Shown here piece after piece: positions 1 through 5,809 of a stretch of 5,809 nucleotides of DNA; within the stretch, counting starts at the first letter, position 1, and every line of letters begins with the position of its first letter. The stretch is from positions 1 to 5,809 of the forward strand of contig CAITQY010000059.1 of assembly GCA_903894655.1 (NCBI GenBank), in the 5' to 3' direction. Made by a program: the position numbers and the translations under genes. The stretch is from an uncultured Gemmatimonadota bacterium (GTDB lineage: Bacteria > Gemmatimonadota > Gemmatimonadetes > Gemmatimonadales > Gemmatimonadaceae). Below the pieces are notes generated by a model. It saw nothing but the letters and a program-made list of their open reading frames with translations, was not told the DNA's origin and did no database searches.

Positions 1-878
1 CGCGCGAGCGCACCGTGGCGACCGGGTGGTTCAATACCGGCTCGTCGGTGGGGAACATGCTGGCGCCCCCGCTTGTGACCTTCTGCATCCTCAGCTTCGG
101 CTGGCAGTCGGCATTCATCGTCACCGGCGGGCTGAGCCTCCTGTGGGCGGTGATGTGGTACACCGTTTACCGCCGGCCGCAGGAGCACCGTTCGCTTTCC
201 GTCTCGGAACGGGACTTGATTCTCGCAGGACGTGATGACGCGGCGGGCGCGAAGCGTGGTGCCACCTGGCGCGAGATCGCGGGCACTCGGCGTTTCTGGA
301 GCATCGCTATTCCGCGCTTCCTGGCCGAGCCTGCCTGGCAGACGTTCAATTTCTTCATTCCACTTTACTTGGTCGTGGCATGGCAGCTCGACCTGAAAAC
401 CATCGCCCTGTGGGCATGGCTTCCGTTCCTCGCAGCCGACTTTGGCTCCATCGCCGGTGGCTATCTCGCACCATTCCTCATACGGCGCTTCGGAGTCTCT
501 GTCATTAACTCGCGTAAGTTGACTATGACGGCTGGCGCCTTCTGCATGATCGGGCCGGCGTGCGTCGGCCTGGCGACCGGCCCAGGCGTTGCGATCGCCC
601 TGTTCTGTGTCGGTGGCTTTGCGCATCAGATGCTTTCCGGCGCGCGACTGACCCTGTCTGCAGATGTCTTTGAAACCCGGGCGGTAGGTACCGCGTCAGG
701 TCTGGCCGGCTCCGCAGCCTGGATCGGCGGGCTGCTGTTTACCTTCGCCATCGGCCAGAACGCCGACGCATACGGGTACGCTCCGCTGTTCGCGATGCTC
801 GTCGCCTTCGACCTGCTCGCCGCTGCCGTGCTCTGGTTGCTGCTTTCGAACAAGGTCGAGACTCACCATGAAGAATAA
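1..878 (+). CDS. MFS hexuronate permease, ExuT-like (anion:cation symporter family), 3' part
   Basis: This is an inner-membrane major facilitator permease, probably a proton symporter for glucuronate or galacturonate. The reading frame is open from the left edge (first full codon at 3, an Arg), so the gene begins upstream. About 291 residues are visible out of roughly 430 usual for ExuT-type proteins, so about four N-terminal helices are missing. The visible part opens with ERTVATGWFNTGSSVGN, the conserved stretch before and into helix 5 of this family. Hydrophobic helices follow, then a charged central loop (RRPQEH...LSVSERDLI), then the second six-helix half, including FLAADFGSIAGGYL and a downstream RRFG...NSRK cytoplasmic segment that matches my memory of ExuT-like proteins. 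A GTG at 15 is only an internal Val codon, not the start. The gene ends in TAA at 876-878, inside the next gene. Its neighbours, uxaC and uxuB, support a hexuronate substrate. Other ACS-family organic-acid substrates (tartrate, galactarate) cannot be excluded from a partial sequence. Confidence 0.85.
   Translation, partial: RERTVATGWFNTGSSVGNMLAPPLVTFCILSFGWQSAFIVTGGLSLLWAVMWYTVYRRPQEHRSLSVSERDLILAGRDDAAGAKRGATWREIAGTRRFWSIAIPRFLAEPAWQTFNFFIPLYLVVAWQLDLKTIALWAWLPFLAADFGSIAGGYLAPFLIRRFGVSVINSRKLTMTAGAFCMIGPACVGLATGPGVAIALFCVGGFAHQMLSGARLTLSADVFETRAVGTASGLAGSAAWIGGLLFTFAIGQNADAYGYAPLFAMLVAFDLLAAAVLWLLLSNKVETHHEE
868..878 (+). promoter_or_regulatory. 11-base overlap of permease stop and GH2 start
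   Basis: The GH2 ATG (868-870) lies upstream of the permease TAA (876-878) in a different frame. AAGG at 852-855, inside the permease coding sequence, is the nearest purine-rich Shine-Dalgarno-like run. It is rather far from the ATG (12 bases between), so ribosome loading is probably helped by termination of the upstream gene. The arrangement supports co-transcription and translational coupling. Confidence 0.65.
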
Positions 879-948
879 GACACTTGCGTCGACCCTGGCG
901 GCGACGCTCATCGCACTCGGGTGCGCGATGTACTCCGGTGCAATAGCC
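868..948 (+). other. Signal peptide coding region of the GH2 enzyme
   Basis: Residues 1-27 have a short basic start (K2, K4), a hydrophobic stretch from about L6 to A20 and an A-I-A signal peptidase I site at 25-27, followed by a polar Ser/Thr-rich linker. This predicts Sec export to the periplasm or beyond. A Cys at residue 19 follows A-L-G, a weak match to a lipobox because the -3 and -2 residues are atypical. A lipoprotein form is therefore possible but less likely. Confidence 0.8.
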
Positions 949-3579
949 GCATCCGCTACACGTGAAAGCGCTGCGACGGGCTCGCCGCGCGTTGCGCTCC
1001 CGCTCACTGAGGGTTGGAAGTTTCGCTTCGGGGACGCGGACGATGTGGTAACCACGGCCGCCTTCGACGATTCGGCGTGGAGCACGGTGTCCGTACCGCA
1101 CACCTGGAATCGTGTTGGCTACTACCTGACGGATCCAGCATCCCGCATCAATCGAAAAGAAGACGTAAACCGTGATCAGGGCGTGGGTTGGTACCGCTTG
1201 TCCTTTAGCGCGCCAGCCAGCACCAGTGGGCAGCGTGCATGGCTGCAGTTCGACGCTGCGAGCCGCGTGGCAACGGTGTGGTTGAATGGTGTGCGCATTG
1301 GACAGCATGCAGGCGGATTCTCCCGCTTCCGTCTTGAAGCCACGGCTTCGCTTCGTCCCGGAAAAGAGAATCTCCTCGTCGTGAAGACCGACAACACGCC
1401 GCCGGCTCTTGGCACCGCCACGGAATCCACGCTGCCCTATGCCGGCGACTTCTTCGTGCACGGTGGGCTCTACCGGCCGGTCAGTCTCGTGCTAACGGAT
1501 GCGATGCACATCGACATGCTTGACGCCGGAGGTCCCGGTGCCTACGCCACAACTGTCTCGGCAGACAGTGCGCGCGCAACCGTATCGGTGCGCACCCGCC
1601 TTCGCAATGACGGCATCCGGCCCGAGCGACTCACGTTGGTGGCTGAACTTCGGGGTGTGAATGGCGCCATCGTGGCAAGCCGCGAGAGTCGGGTTCCGCT
1701 GAAGGCAGGGGAGGGCGCGGAGCTTACACAGTCCCTGACTATCCGGCGGCCCCGCCGTTGGGCGGGGCTCGAAGATCCGTATCTCCATACGCTGCGCCTT
1801 ACGTTACGCGATGCGCGCGGTCGCTCCCGTGATGTGCTGGAACAGCCCTTCGGCGTGCGCACCATGATCTTCGATTCCGCGCAGGGCCTGCTTTTAAATG
1901 GGCGACGGTTGAAGCTGCGCGGAGTCGGCTATCACCAGGATCGCGAGGGCAAGGGCTGGGCGGTCAGCAGCGAGGACATCGCGGAGGACGTGGCCATCAT
2001 CCGCGATATGGGTGCGAATTCGATTCGCCTGACTCACTACCAGCATGGCCAAGCCGTGCACGAACTCGCGGACCGGCACGGCCTGGTTGTCTGGGACGAG
2101 ATTCCTCTGGTTACCGCATGGACACTGCGCGACCAGTCCGGACCCAGCGACTCGCTCGTGGAGAATGCCAAGCAGCAGTTGCGGGAACTGATCCGTCAGA
2201 ACTTCAACCACGCCTCTGTTGCAGTCTGGAGTCTTGCCAACGAAGTGGATTTCGGCCGAAGCCGCCCGGACTTCCTCGGCCGTCCACCTGCTGGCGCGCT
2301 GCCAGACCCTCGCCCGCTGCTGCAGGAGCTGAACGCGCTGGCAAAGGCGGAGGATCCGTCGCGTGCAACAGCGCTCGCGACCTGCTGCGAACATCGCTCT
2401 CCCGAAAGCGCTGAGGTTCCAACCGTCGCCGACGTGACCGACACAGCAGGCGCAAACTTGTACTACGGCTGGTACTACGACGCGCCGCTGGATCTCGGGT
2501 CGCACCTTGATGCGGTGCATGCTCTGCGTCCGAAGCAGCCGCTGGCAGTTTCGGAGTACGGGGCCGGCGGCGCCATCACGATGCATACCGACGACGCATC
2601 GGCCGCCCGGGCGGATTCGCGCGGAAGGATGCAGCCCGAGGAATACATGTCGCTGGTGCACGAGGAGAACTGGCGCCAGCTGGCCGCGCGTCCGTATCTG
2701 TGGGCAACCTGGCTCTGGAACAGCTTCGATTTCGCGACTACCGTCAGGCGCGAGGGCGATTCGGACGATATCAACACGAAGGGACTGGTGACCTACGATC
2801 GCAAGATACGCAAGGATCCCTTCTGGTTCTATCGCGCCAACTGGTCATCCTCGCCCACGGTGCATATCAATTCAAGCCGCTACATCGATCGTGCCTACGG
2901 TGCCACCGATGTGCGCGTCTATTCGAACGCCCCGGCGACAGAGCTCTTGGTGAATGGACGCTCACTCGGTGCGCGCACGGAATGTCCGCAGCAGACCTGT
3001 ATCTGGCACGCGGTGCGTCTGGCAGTCGGCGAGAACCACGTCGTGGCGACGGGTCGATTCCAGGCCGGTCCGCAGCAGGATGCGATCATTTGGCGAGTCG
3101 ATCCGCACGTGGCGTCCGCGACCCGCATCGACGCGGGCGCGCTGATGGCCGCATCCTCGGTAGTCGGTCGCTTCGGTTCCGACGCGTTCTTCGAAGGCGG
3201 CACGGCCGGAACCACCGACGGGCCAGGCGGATGGGGCCAGGCGCCTGCACTTGCAAGGATTGCCGCCACGCCGGACCGGGATCTCGTCGCCACGTTCCGT
3301 GAAGGGGAGTTCCGCTACCGCGTACCGCTTGCAAATGGCACCTACCGGGTGACGCTTACTTTCGTCGAGCCGTCGGCGTCGCCCGGCGCGCGTGTTTTCG
3401 ATGTGCTCGCCAACGGCCAGCGCGTCGTCGAGAAGCTTGATGTCGCTGCGGCCGCCGGTGCGGTGCTCACGGCGGTAACTCGGCGCTTTGATGCGCTCGT
3501 AGCCGACGGCGCGTTGGTGCTTGATTTTAAGGCCACGCAAGGGCGTGCGATCGTCTCAGCCATTGAGATCCAGCAGTGA
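868..3579 (+). CDS. Secreted GH2 beta-glycosidase with C-terminal malectin-like domain; candidate beta-uronidase
   Basis: This 903-residue retaining glycoside hydrolase of family 2 hydrolyses a terminal beta-linked sugar. Residues 1-27 look like a signal peptide (K2, K4, hydrophobic core, A25-I26-A27 cleavage site). Domains in order: GH2 jelly-roll sugar-binding domain about 44-210 (PHTWN 77-81, GGLYRP 199-204); Ig-like domain about 215-333; TIM barrel about 336-650; DUF4982-like beta domain about 662-750; malectin-like domain about 752-903, opening with RIDAG. The catalytic residues fit the family: acid/base E459 in LANEV and nucleophile E563 in SEYGAGG. Also visible are H356 (GYHQ), R387 and H390 (SIRLTHY), D410-E411 (WDE) and the aromatic run W612-W617 (WATWLW). 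N636-T637-K638-G639 matches the N-x-K pattern that binds the carboxylate in beta-glucuronidases. I recall similar N-x-K-G runs in GH2 proteins called beta-galactosidases, so the motif alone does not decide. The uronate operon makes beta-glucuronidase or beta-galacturonidase plausible. ATG 868 is chosen because it gives a clean signal peptide. Fold and catalytic class are secure; the substrate is inferred. Confidence 0.93.
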   Translation: MKNKTLASTLAATLIALGCAMYSGAIAASATRESAATGSPRVALPLTEGWKFRFGDADDVVTTAAFDDSAWSTVSVPHTWNRVGYYLTDPASRINRKEDVNRDQGVGWYRLSFSAPASTSGQRAWLQFDAASRVATVWLNGVRIGQHAGGFSRFRLEATASLRPGKENLLVVKTDNTPPALGTATESTLPYAGDFFVHGGLYRPVSLVLTDAMHIDMLDAGGPGAYATTVSADSARATVSVRTRLRNDGIRPERLTLVAELRGVNGAIVASRESRVPLKAGEGAELTQSLTIRRPRRWAGLEDPYLHTLRLTLRDARGRSRDVLEQPFGVRTMIFDSAQGLLLNGRRLKLRGVGYHQDREGKGWAVSSEDIAEDVAIIRDMGANSIRLTHYQHGQAVHELADRHGLVVWDEIPLVTAWTLRDQSGPSDSLVENAKQQLRELIRQNFNHASVAVWSLANEVDFGRSRPDFLGRPPAGALPDPRPLLQELNALAKAEDPSRATALATCCEHRSPESAEVPTVADVTDTAGANLYYGWYYDAPLDLGSHLDAVHALRPKQPLAVSEYGAGGAITMHTDDASAARADSRGRMQPEEYMSLVHEENWRQLAARPYLWATWLWNSFDFATTVRREGDSDDINTKGLVTYDRKIRKDPFWFYRANWSSSPTVHINSSRYIDRAYGATDVRVYSNAPATELLVNGRSLGARTECPQQTCIWHAVRLAVGENHVVATGRFQAGPQQDAIIWRVDPHVASATRIDAGALMAASSVVGRFGSDAFFEGGTAGTTDGPGGWGQAPALARIAATPDRDLVATFREGEFRYRVPLANGTYRVTLTFVEPSASPGARVFDVLANGQRVVEKLDVAAAAGAVLTAVTRRFDALVADGALVLDFKATQGRAIVSAIEIQQ
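3576..3579 (+). promoter_or_regulatory. GTGA stop-start overlap, GH2 to uxaC
   Basis: The GTG start of uxaC shares bases with the TGA stop of the GH2 gene. Only a weak GAG (3565-3567) stands upstream as a possible ribosome binding site, so termination-reinitiation coupling is likely. Confidence 0.75.
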
Positions 3580-4988
3580 GCCGCCCACTGCTGCAGCATC
3601 CCGACCGACTGCTCCCGGCGGAGCCGAGCGTGCGCGCGATCGCACGCCGGCTGTACCAGAGCGTCTCCGCGTTGCCTATTTTGAGCCCTCACGGACACAC
3701 CGATCCGGCCTGGTTCGCGACCAACGCCAACTGGTCCAACCCCACGGAGCTGCTTCTCGCGCCGGATCATTACCTGTTCCGCATGTTGTACAGCCAGGGT
3801 GTGCCGCTGGAGGATCTGGGTGTGGCGTCGCGCTCAGGTCCCGGGTCGGTCGATCCGCAAACAGCCTGGCGCACGTTCGCCGCGCACTTTCACCTGTTCC
3901 GCGGCACCCCTTCGGCGATGTGGCTTAACCACACTTTTGCAACGGTGTTTGGCCTCGACGTTACGCTTTCGAGCAAGACGGCCGACTACTACTACGAGCG
4001 CATCAGCGCAGACCTCGCGACGGCCGAGTTCAGGCCTCGGGCACTGTTTGAGCGCTTTGGAATCGAGCTGCTCGCGACCACGGAAGGTCCGACAGATTCG
4101 CTCGAACACCATGAAGCGATACGTGACAGCGGCTGGAAAGGGCGGGTTGTCAGTGCCTATCGACCTGATTCGGTTATCGACGCGGAGCACGAGTGCTTCG
4201 CCGCAGCGCTGCGCCGGTTTGGCGAACTCACGCGTGAGGACGTGTACACCTGGGACGGCTATCTGCAGGCGCATGCGAAGCGCCGTCAGGATTTCATCGC
4301 GGTCGGCACAACTTCCAGCGACCATGGCCATCCCACCGCGCGCACTGCGAACCTGGCGCACCGGGAGGCCGAGGCGTTGTTCATGCGAATCGTGTCCGGA
4401 GATTTCACGGCTGATCAAGCCGAACTGTTCCGCGCGCAGATGCTGACCGAGATGGCGCGGCTGTCCCTCGATGACGGGCTGGTCATGCAGATCCACCCTG
4501 GGTCGTTCCGCAATCACAATCGCGAGCTGTTTGACACGCATGGGCGCGACAAGGGTGCCGACATGCCTACGCGCACGGAATACGTTCAGGCCCTGAAGCC
4601 GCTCCTCGACGCCTTTGGCAACAATCCGAGGCTGTCGCTCATCGTGTTCACGCTGGATGAGAGTACTTATGCGCGCGAGCTGGCGCCACTTGCGGGGCAC
4701 TATCCCTGCCTGAAGCTGGGTCCGGCGTGGTGGTTCCACGATTCACCGGAAGGCATCCGCCGATTCCGGGAGCAGGTCACCGAGACGGCCGGGTTCTACA
4801 ATACAGTAGGGTTCAACGACGACACGCGCGCGTTTCTGTCGATTCCTGCGCGTCATGACGTGGCGCGGCGCGTCGACTGCGGTTTCCTGGCACGGTTGGT
4901 TGCAGAGCATCGCCTGGACGAGGAAGAAGCGGCAGAAGTCGCTGCGGAACTCGCTTACCGGCTGGCGAAACGGGCTTATCGGTTGTGA
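3576..4988 (+). CDS. uxaC: Glucuronate isomerase (uronate isomerase)
   Basis: This is a cytoplasmic enzyme that interconverts D-glucuronate with D-fructuronate and D-galacturonate with D-tagaturonate, the first step of hexuronate breakdown after uptake. The protein is 470 residues, the usual full length for UxaC, an amidohydrolase-superfamily TIM barrel. Visible landmarks are the metal-site motif H39-G40-H41 followed by TDP, a TTEGPTDSLEHH segment matching the conserved TTDDPIDSLEHH of E. coli UxaC, a downstream YRPD, SSDHGH (D249, H250, H252), QIHPGSFRNHN (H307), GPAWWF (W385, W386) and FNDDTRAF (413-420). The HGHTDP form differs from the HCHL of E. coli UxaC and, from memory, is that of the Xanthomonas/Caulobacter branch. 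The start is the GTG at 3576: no upstream start is needed, and the resulting N-terminus (MSRPLLQHPDRLLP) fits that branch. It overlaps the GH2 stop by 4 bases. Confidence in the family is high. Confidence 0.96.
   Translation: MSRPLLQHPDRLLPAEPSVRAIARRLYQSVSALPILSPHGHTDPAWFATNANWSNPTELLLAPDHYLFRMLYSQGVPLEDLGVASRSGPGSVDPQTAWRTFAAHFHLFRGTPSAMWLNHTFATVFGLDVTLSSKTADYYYERISADLATAEFRPRALFERFGIELLATTEGPTDSLEHHEAIRDSGWKGRVVSAYRPDSVIDAEHECFAAALRRFGELTREDVYTWDGYLQAHAKRRQDFIAVGTTSSDHGHPTARTANLAHREAEALFMRIVSGDFTADQAELFRAQMLTEMARLSLDDGLVMQIHPGSFRNHNRELFDTHGRDKGADMPTRTEYVQALKPLLDAFGNNPRLSLIVFTLDESTYARELAPLAGHYPCLKLGPAWWFHDSPEGIRRFREQVTETAGFYNTVGFNDDTRAFLSIPARHDVARRVDCGFLARLVAEHRLDEEEAAEVAAELAYRLAKRAYRL
4985..4988 (+). 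promoter_or_regulatory. GTGA stop-start overlap, uxaC to uxuB
   Basis: The GTG start of uxuB shares bases with the TGA stop of uxaC, repeating the arrangement at the GH2-uxaC junction. No strong Shine-Dalgarno sequence is visible just upstream, so translation of uxuB is probably coupled to that of uxaC. Confidence 0.7.
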
Positions 4989-5809
4989 GGCTCGGGTCTT
5001 CCAGCGCGCACCGGCTGCCCTCGCAAGTCGAATGTCCGCGCTACGAGCGGGCAGCACAGACCATTGGATTGGTCCATCTGGGGCTCGGTGCCTTTCATCG
5101 TGCGCATCAGGCCGTCTACACCGACGATGCGATGAATGCGGGCGACCGGAACTGGGCCATTGCGGGGGTGTCGTTGCGCGCGGCGGCCGTGAGAGACCAG
5201 CTTGGCCCTCAGGACGGGCTGTATACCGTCACGGCCCGGGATGGCGAGCACGATCCGCTCAGGCTGATCGGTGCCCTTAATCGCGTGCTGGTGGCGCCGG
5301 AGAATCCCCTGGCTGTTGTCGAGCTGCTCTCCGCGCCCACCACGCAGCTCGTTACCTTGACGGTGACGGAGAAGGGGTATTACCGGGCGCCGGACGGCTC
5401 GCTCGATGCCGCCGCAGACGAAATTGCCGCAGACCTTGCGGGGACCGGTGCGCCCCGCACCCTCTACGGGTTTCTGGGTGCGGCGCTGGCACTGCGCCGG
5501 TCCGCAGGGTTGCCCGGGCTGACTTTGGTCTGCTGCGACAACCTCGCGAACAACGGTGAGCAACTGGCAAGGCTTCTGGGAGAATTCCTGGAACGCAGGG
5601 ACGTCGGCCTTGCAAAGTGGATGCGCAGTGAATGTGCCTGCCCCGCGACGATGGTCGACCGCATCGTGCCTGCTGCCTCGCCTACCTTCCTGGACCATAC
5701 CGCGTTGCGTCTCGGAATGCGGGACGAGGCCGCTGTTGCAACCGAGCCGTTCCGGCAATGGGTGATCGAAGATCGGTTCGTCGCTGGGAGGCCACGGTGG
5801 GAGGCGGGC
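4985..5809 (+). CDS. uxuB: Fructuronate reductase (mannitol dehydrogenase family), 5' part
   Basis: This is a cytoplasmic NAD-dependent reductase that converts D-fructuronate to D-mannonate, the step after UxaC. The frame stays open to the right edge. It covers 275 codons of about 485 usual for UxuB, so the C-terminal domain with the catalytic Lys is not visible. Residues 28-41 carry the nucleotide-binding GLVHLGLGAFHRAH, close to the E. coli UxuB motif. Further family blocks are TVTEKGYY (126-133), CCDNLANNG (183-191), MVDRIVPA (223-230) and EPFRQWVIED (254-263), followed by GRPRWE. The last blocks resemble UxuB closely. The paralogues mannitol dehydrogenase and tagaturonate reductase share parts of them, but the uxaC neighbour favours a hexuronate reductase. 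The GTG at 4985 is chosen as start because it overlaps the uxaC stop, as at the previous junction, and leaves a normal short leader before the Rossmann motif; the next in-frame ATG (codon 50) lies past that motif. Confidence 0.92.
   Translation, partial: MRLGSSSAHRLPSQVECPRYERAAQTIGLVHLGLGAFHRAHQAVYTDDAMNAGDRNWAIAGVSLRAAAVRDQLGPQDGLYTVTARDGEHDPLRLIGALNRVLVAPENPLAVVELLSAPTTQLVTLTVTEKGYYRAPDGSLDAAADEIAADLAGTGAPRTLYGFLGAALALRRSAGLPGLTLVCCDNLANNGEQLARLLGEFLERRDVGLAKWMRSECACPATMVDRIVPAASPTFLDHTALRLGMRDEAAVATEPFRQWVIEDRFVAGRPRWEAG

Noticed and set aside
15..17. GTG as the start codon of the permease
   Set aside because: The residues before it (R-E-R-T) continue the conserved MFS segment, so this is an internal Val codon and the gene begins upstream of the window.
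739..1461. 240-codon open frame on the minus strand across the permease-GH2 junction
   Set aside because: The Arg/Cys-rich composition is typical of a reverse-frame shadow, and it sits opposite two real genes.
1749..1768. Perfect 8-bp GC-only inverted repeat (GCCCCGCC / GGCGGGGC) with a 4-base loop
   Set aside because: It lies inside the GH2 coding sequence, has no following T tract, and encodes ordinary Arg/Pro-rich residues. It is more likely a chance product of high GC than a terminator or operator.
2700..3302. 200-codon plus-strand open frame inside the GH2 gene
   Set aside because: It is Arg/Gly-rich without recognisable domains and lies within the GH2 barrel, DUF4982-like and malectin coding sequence.
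3834..4739. 301-codon open frame on the minus strand, antisense to uxaC
   Set aside because: Its translation matches no family I recognise, and it lies opposite a full, well-conserved uxaC. Long antisense frames are common in high-GC coding DNA.
4855..5280. 141-codon plus-strand open frame spanning the uxaC-uxuB junction
   Set aside because: It is out of frame with both genes and Arg/Gly/Ser-rich. The uxuB frame starting at 4985 explains this region with conserved motifs.
4976..5758. 260-codon open frame on the minus strand, antisense to uxuB
   Set aside because: The plus strand carries clear UxuB motifs over the whole stretch, and the minus-strand translation is low in hydrophobic-core pattern and looks like a shadow frame.

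Overview
The window is a densely packed, co-directional (+ strand) stretch of a hexuronate-utilisation operon. It holds four genes: the 3' part of an ExuT-like MFS permease, a secreted glycoside hydrolase family 2 (GH2) enzyme with a C-terminal malectin-like module, a complete glucuronate isomerase (uxaC), and the 5' part of a fructuronate reductase of the mannitol dehydrogenase family (uxuB). High GC content by eye, GTG starts, and a uxaC of the branch I associate from memory with Xanthomonas and Caulobacter relatives suggest a Gram-negative proteobacterium. The genus cannot be fixed from this sequence.

Layout: 1-878 is the permease, cut at the left edge. 868-3579 is the GH2 gene, whose start lies inside the last codons of the permease. 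3576-4988 is uxaC, which overlaps the GH2 stop by 4 bases (GTGA). 4985-5809 is uxuB, which overlaps the uxaC stop by another GTGA and is cut at the right edge. There is no intergenic DNA at all, so no promoter, operator or terminator is expected inside the window, and I saw none. No RNA gene, CRISPR array, insertion sequence or attachment site was seen.

How the genes work together (inference from family knowledge): the GH2 enzyme is exported and removes a terminal sugar, plausibly a beta-linked uronic acid, from an oligosaccharide or conjugate. The permease brings the free hexuronate through the inner membrane. UxaC isomerises glucuronate to fructuronate (or galacturonate to tagaturonate), and UxuB reduces fructuronate to mannonate. 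The later steps (mannonate dehydratase, KDG kinase, KDPG aldolase) are not in the window.

I do not see an exotic or clearly undescribed system. The most useful point is that the GH2 protein, which by similarity alone would probably be labelled a beta-galactosidase, sits in a uronate operon and carries an N-x-K-G motif. That makes a uronidase activity worth testing.
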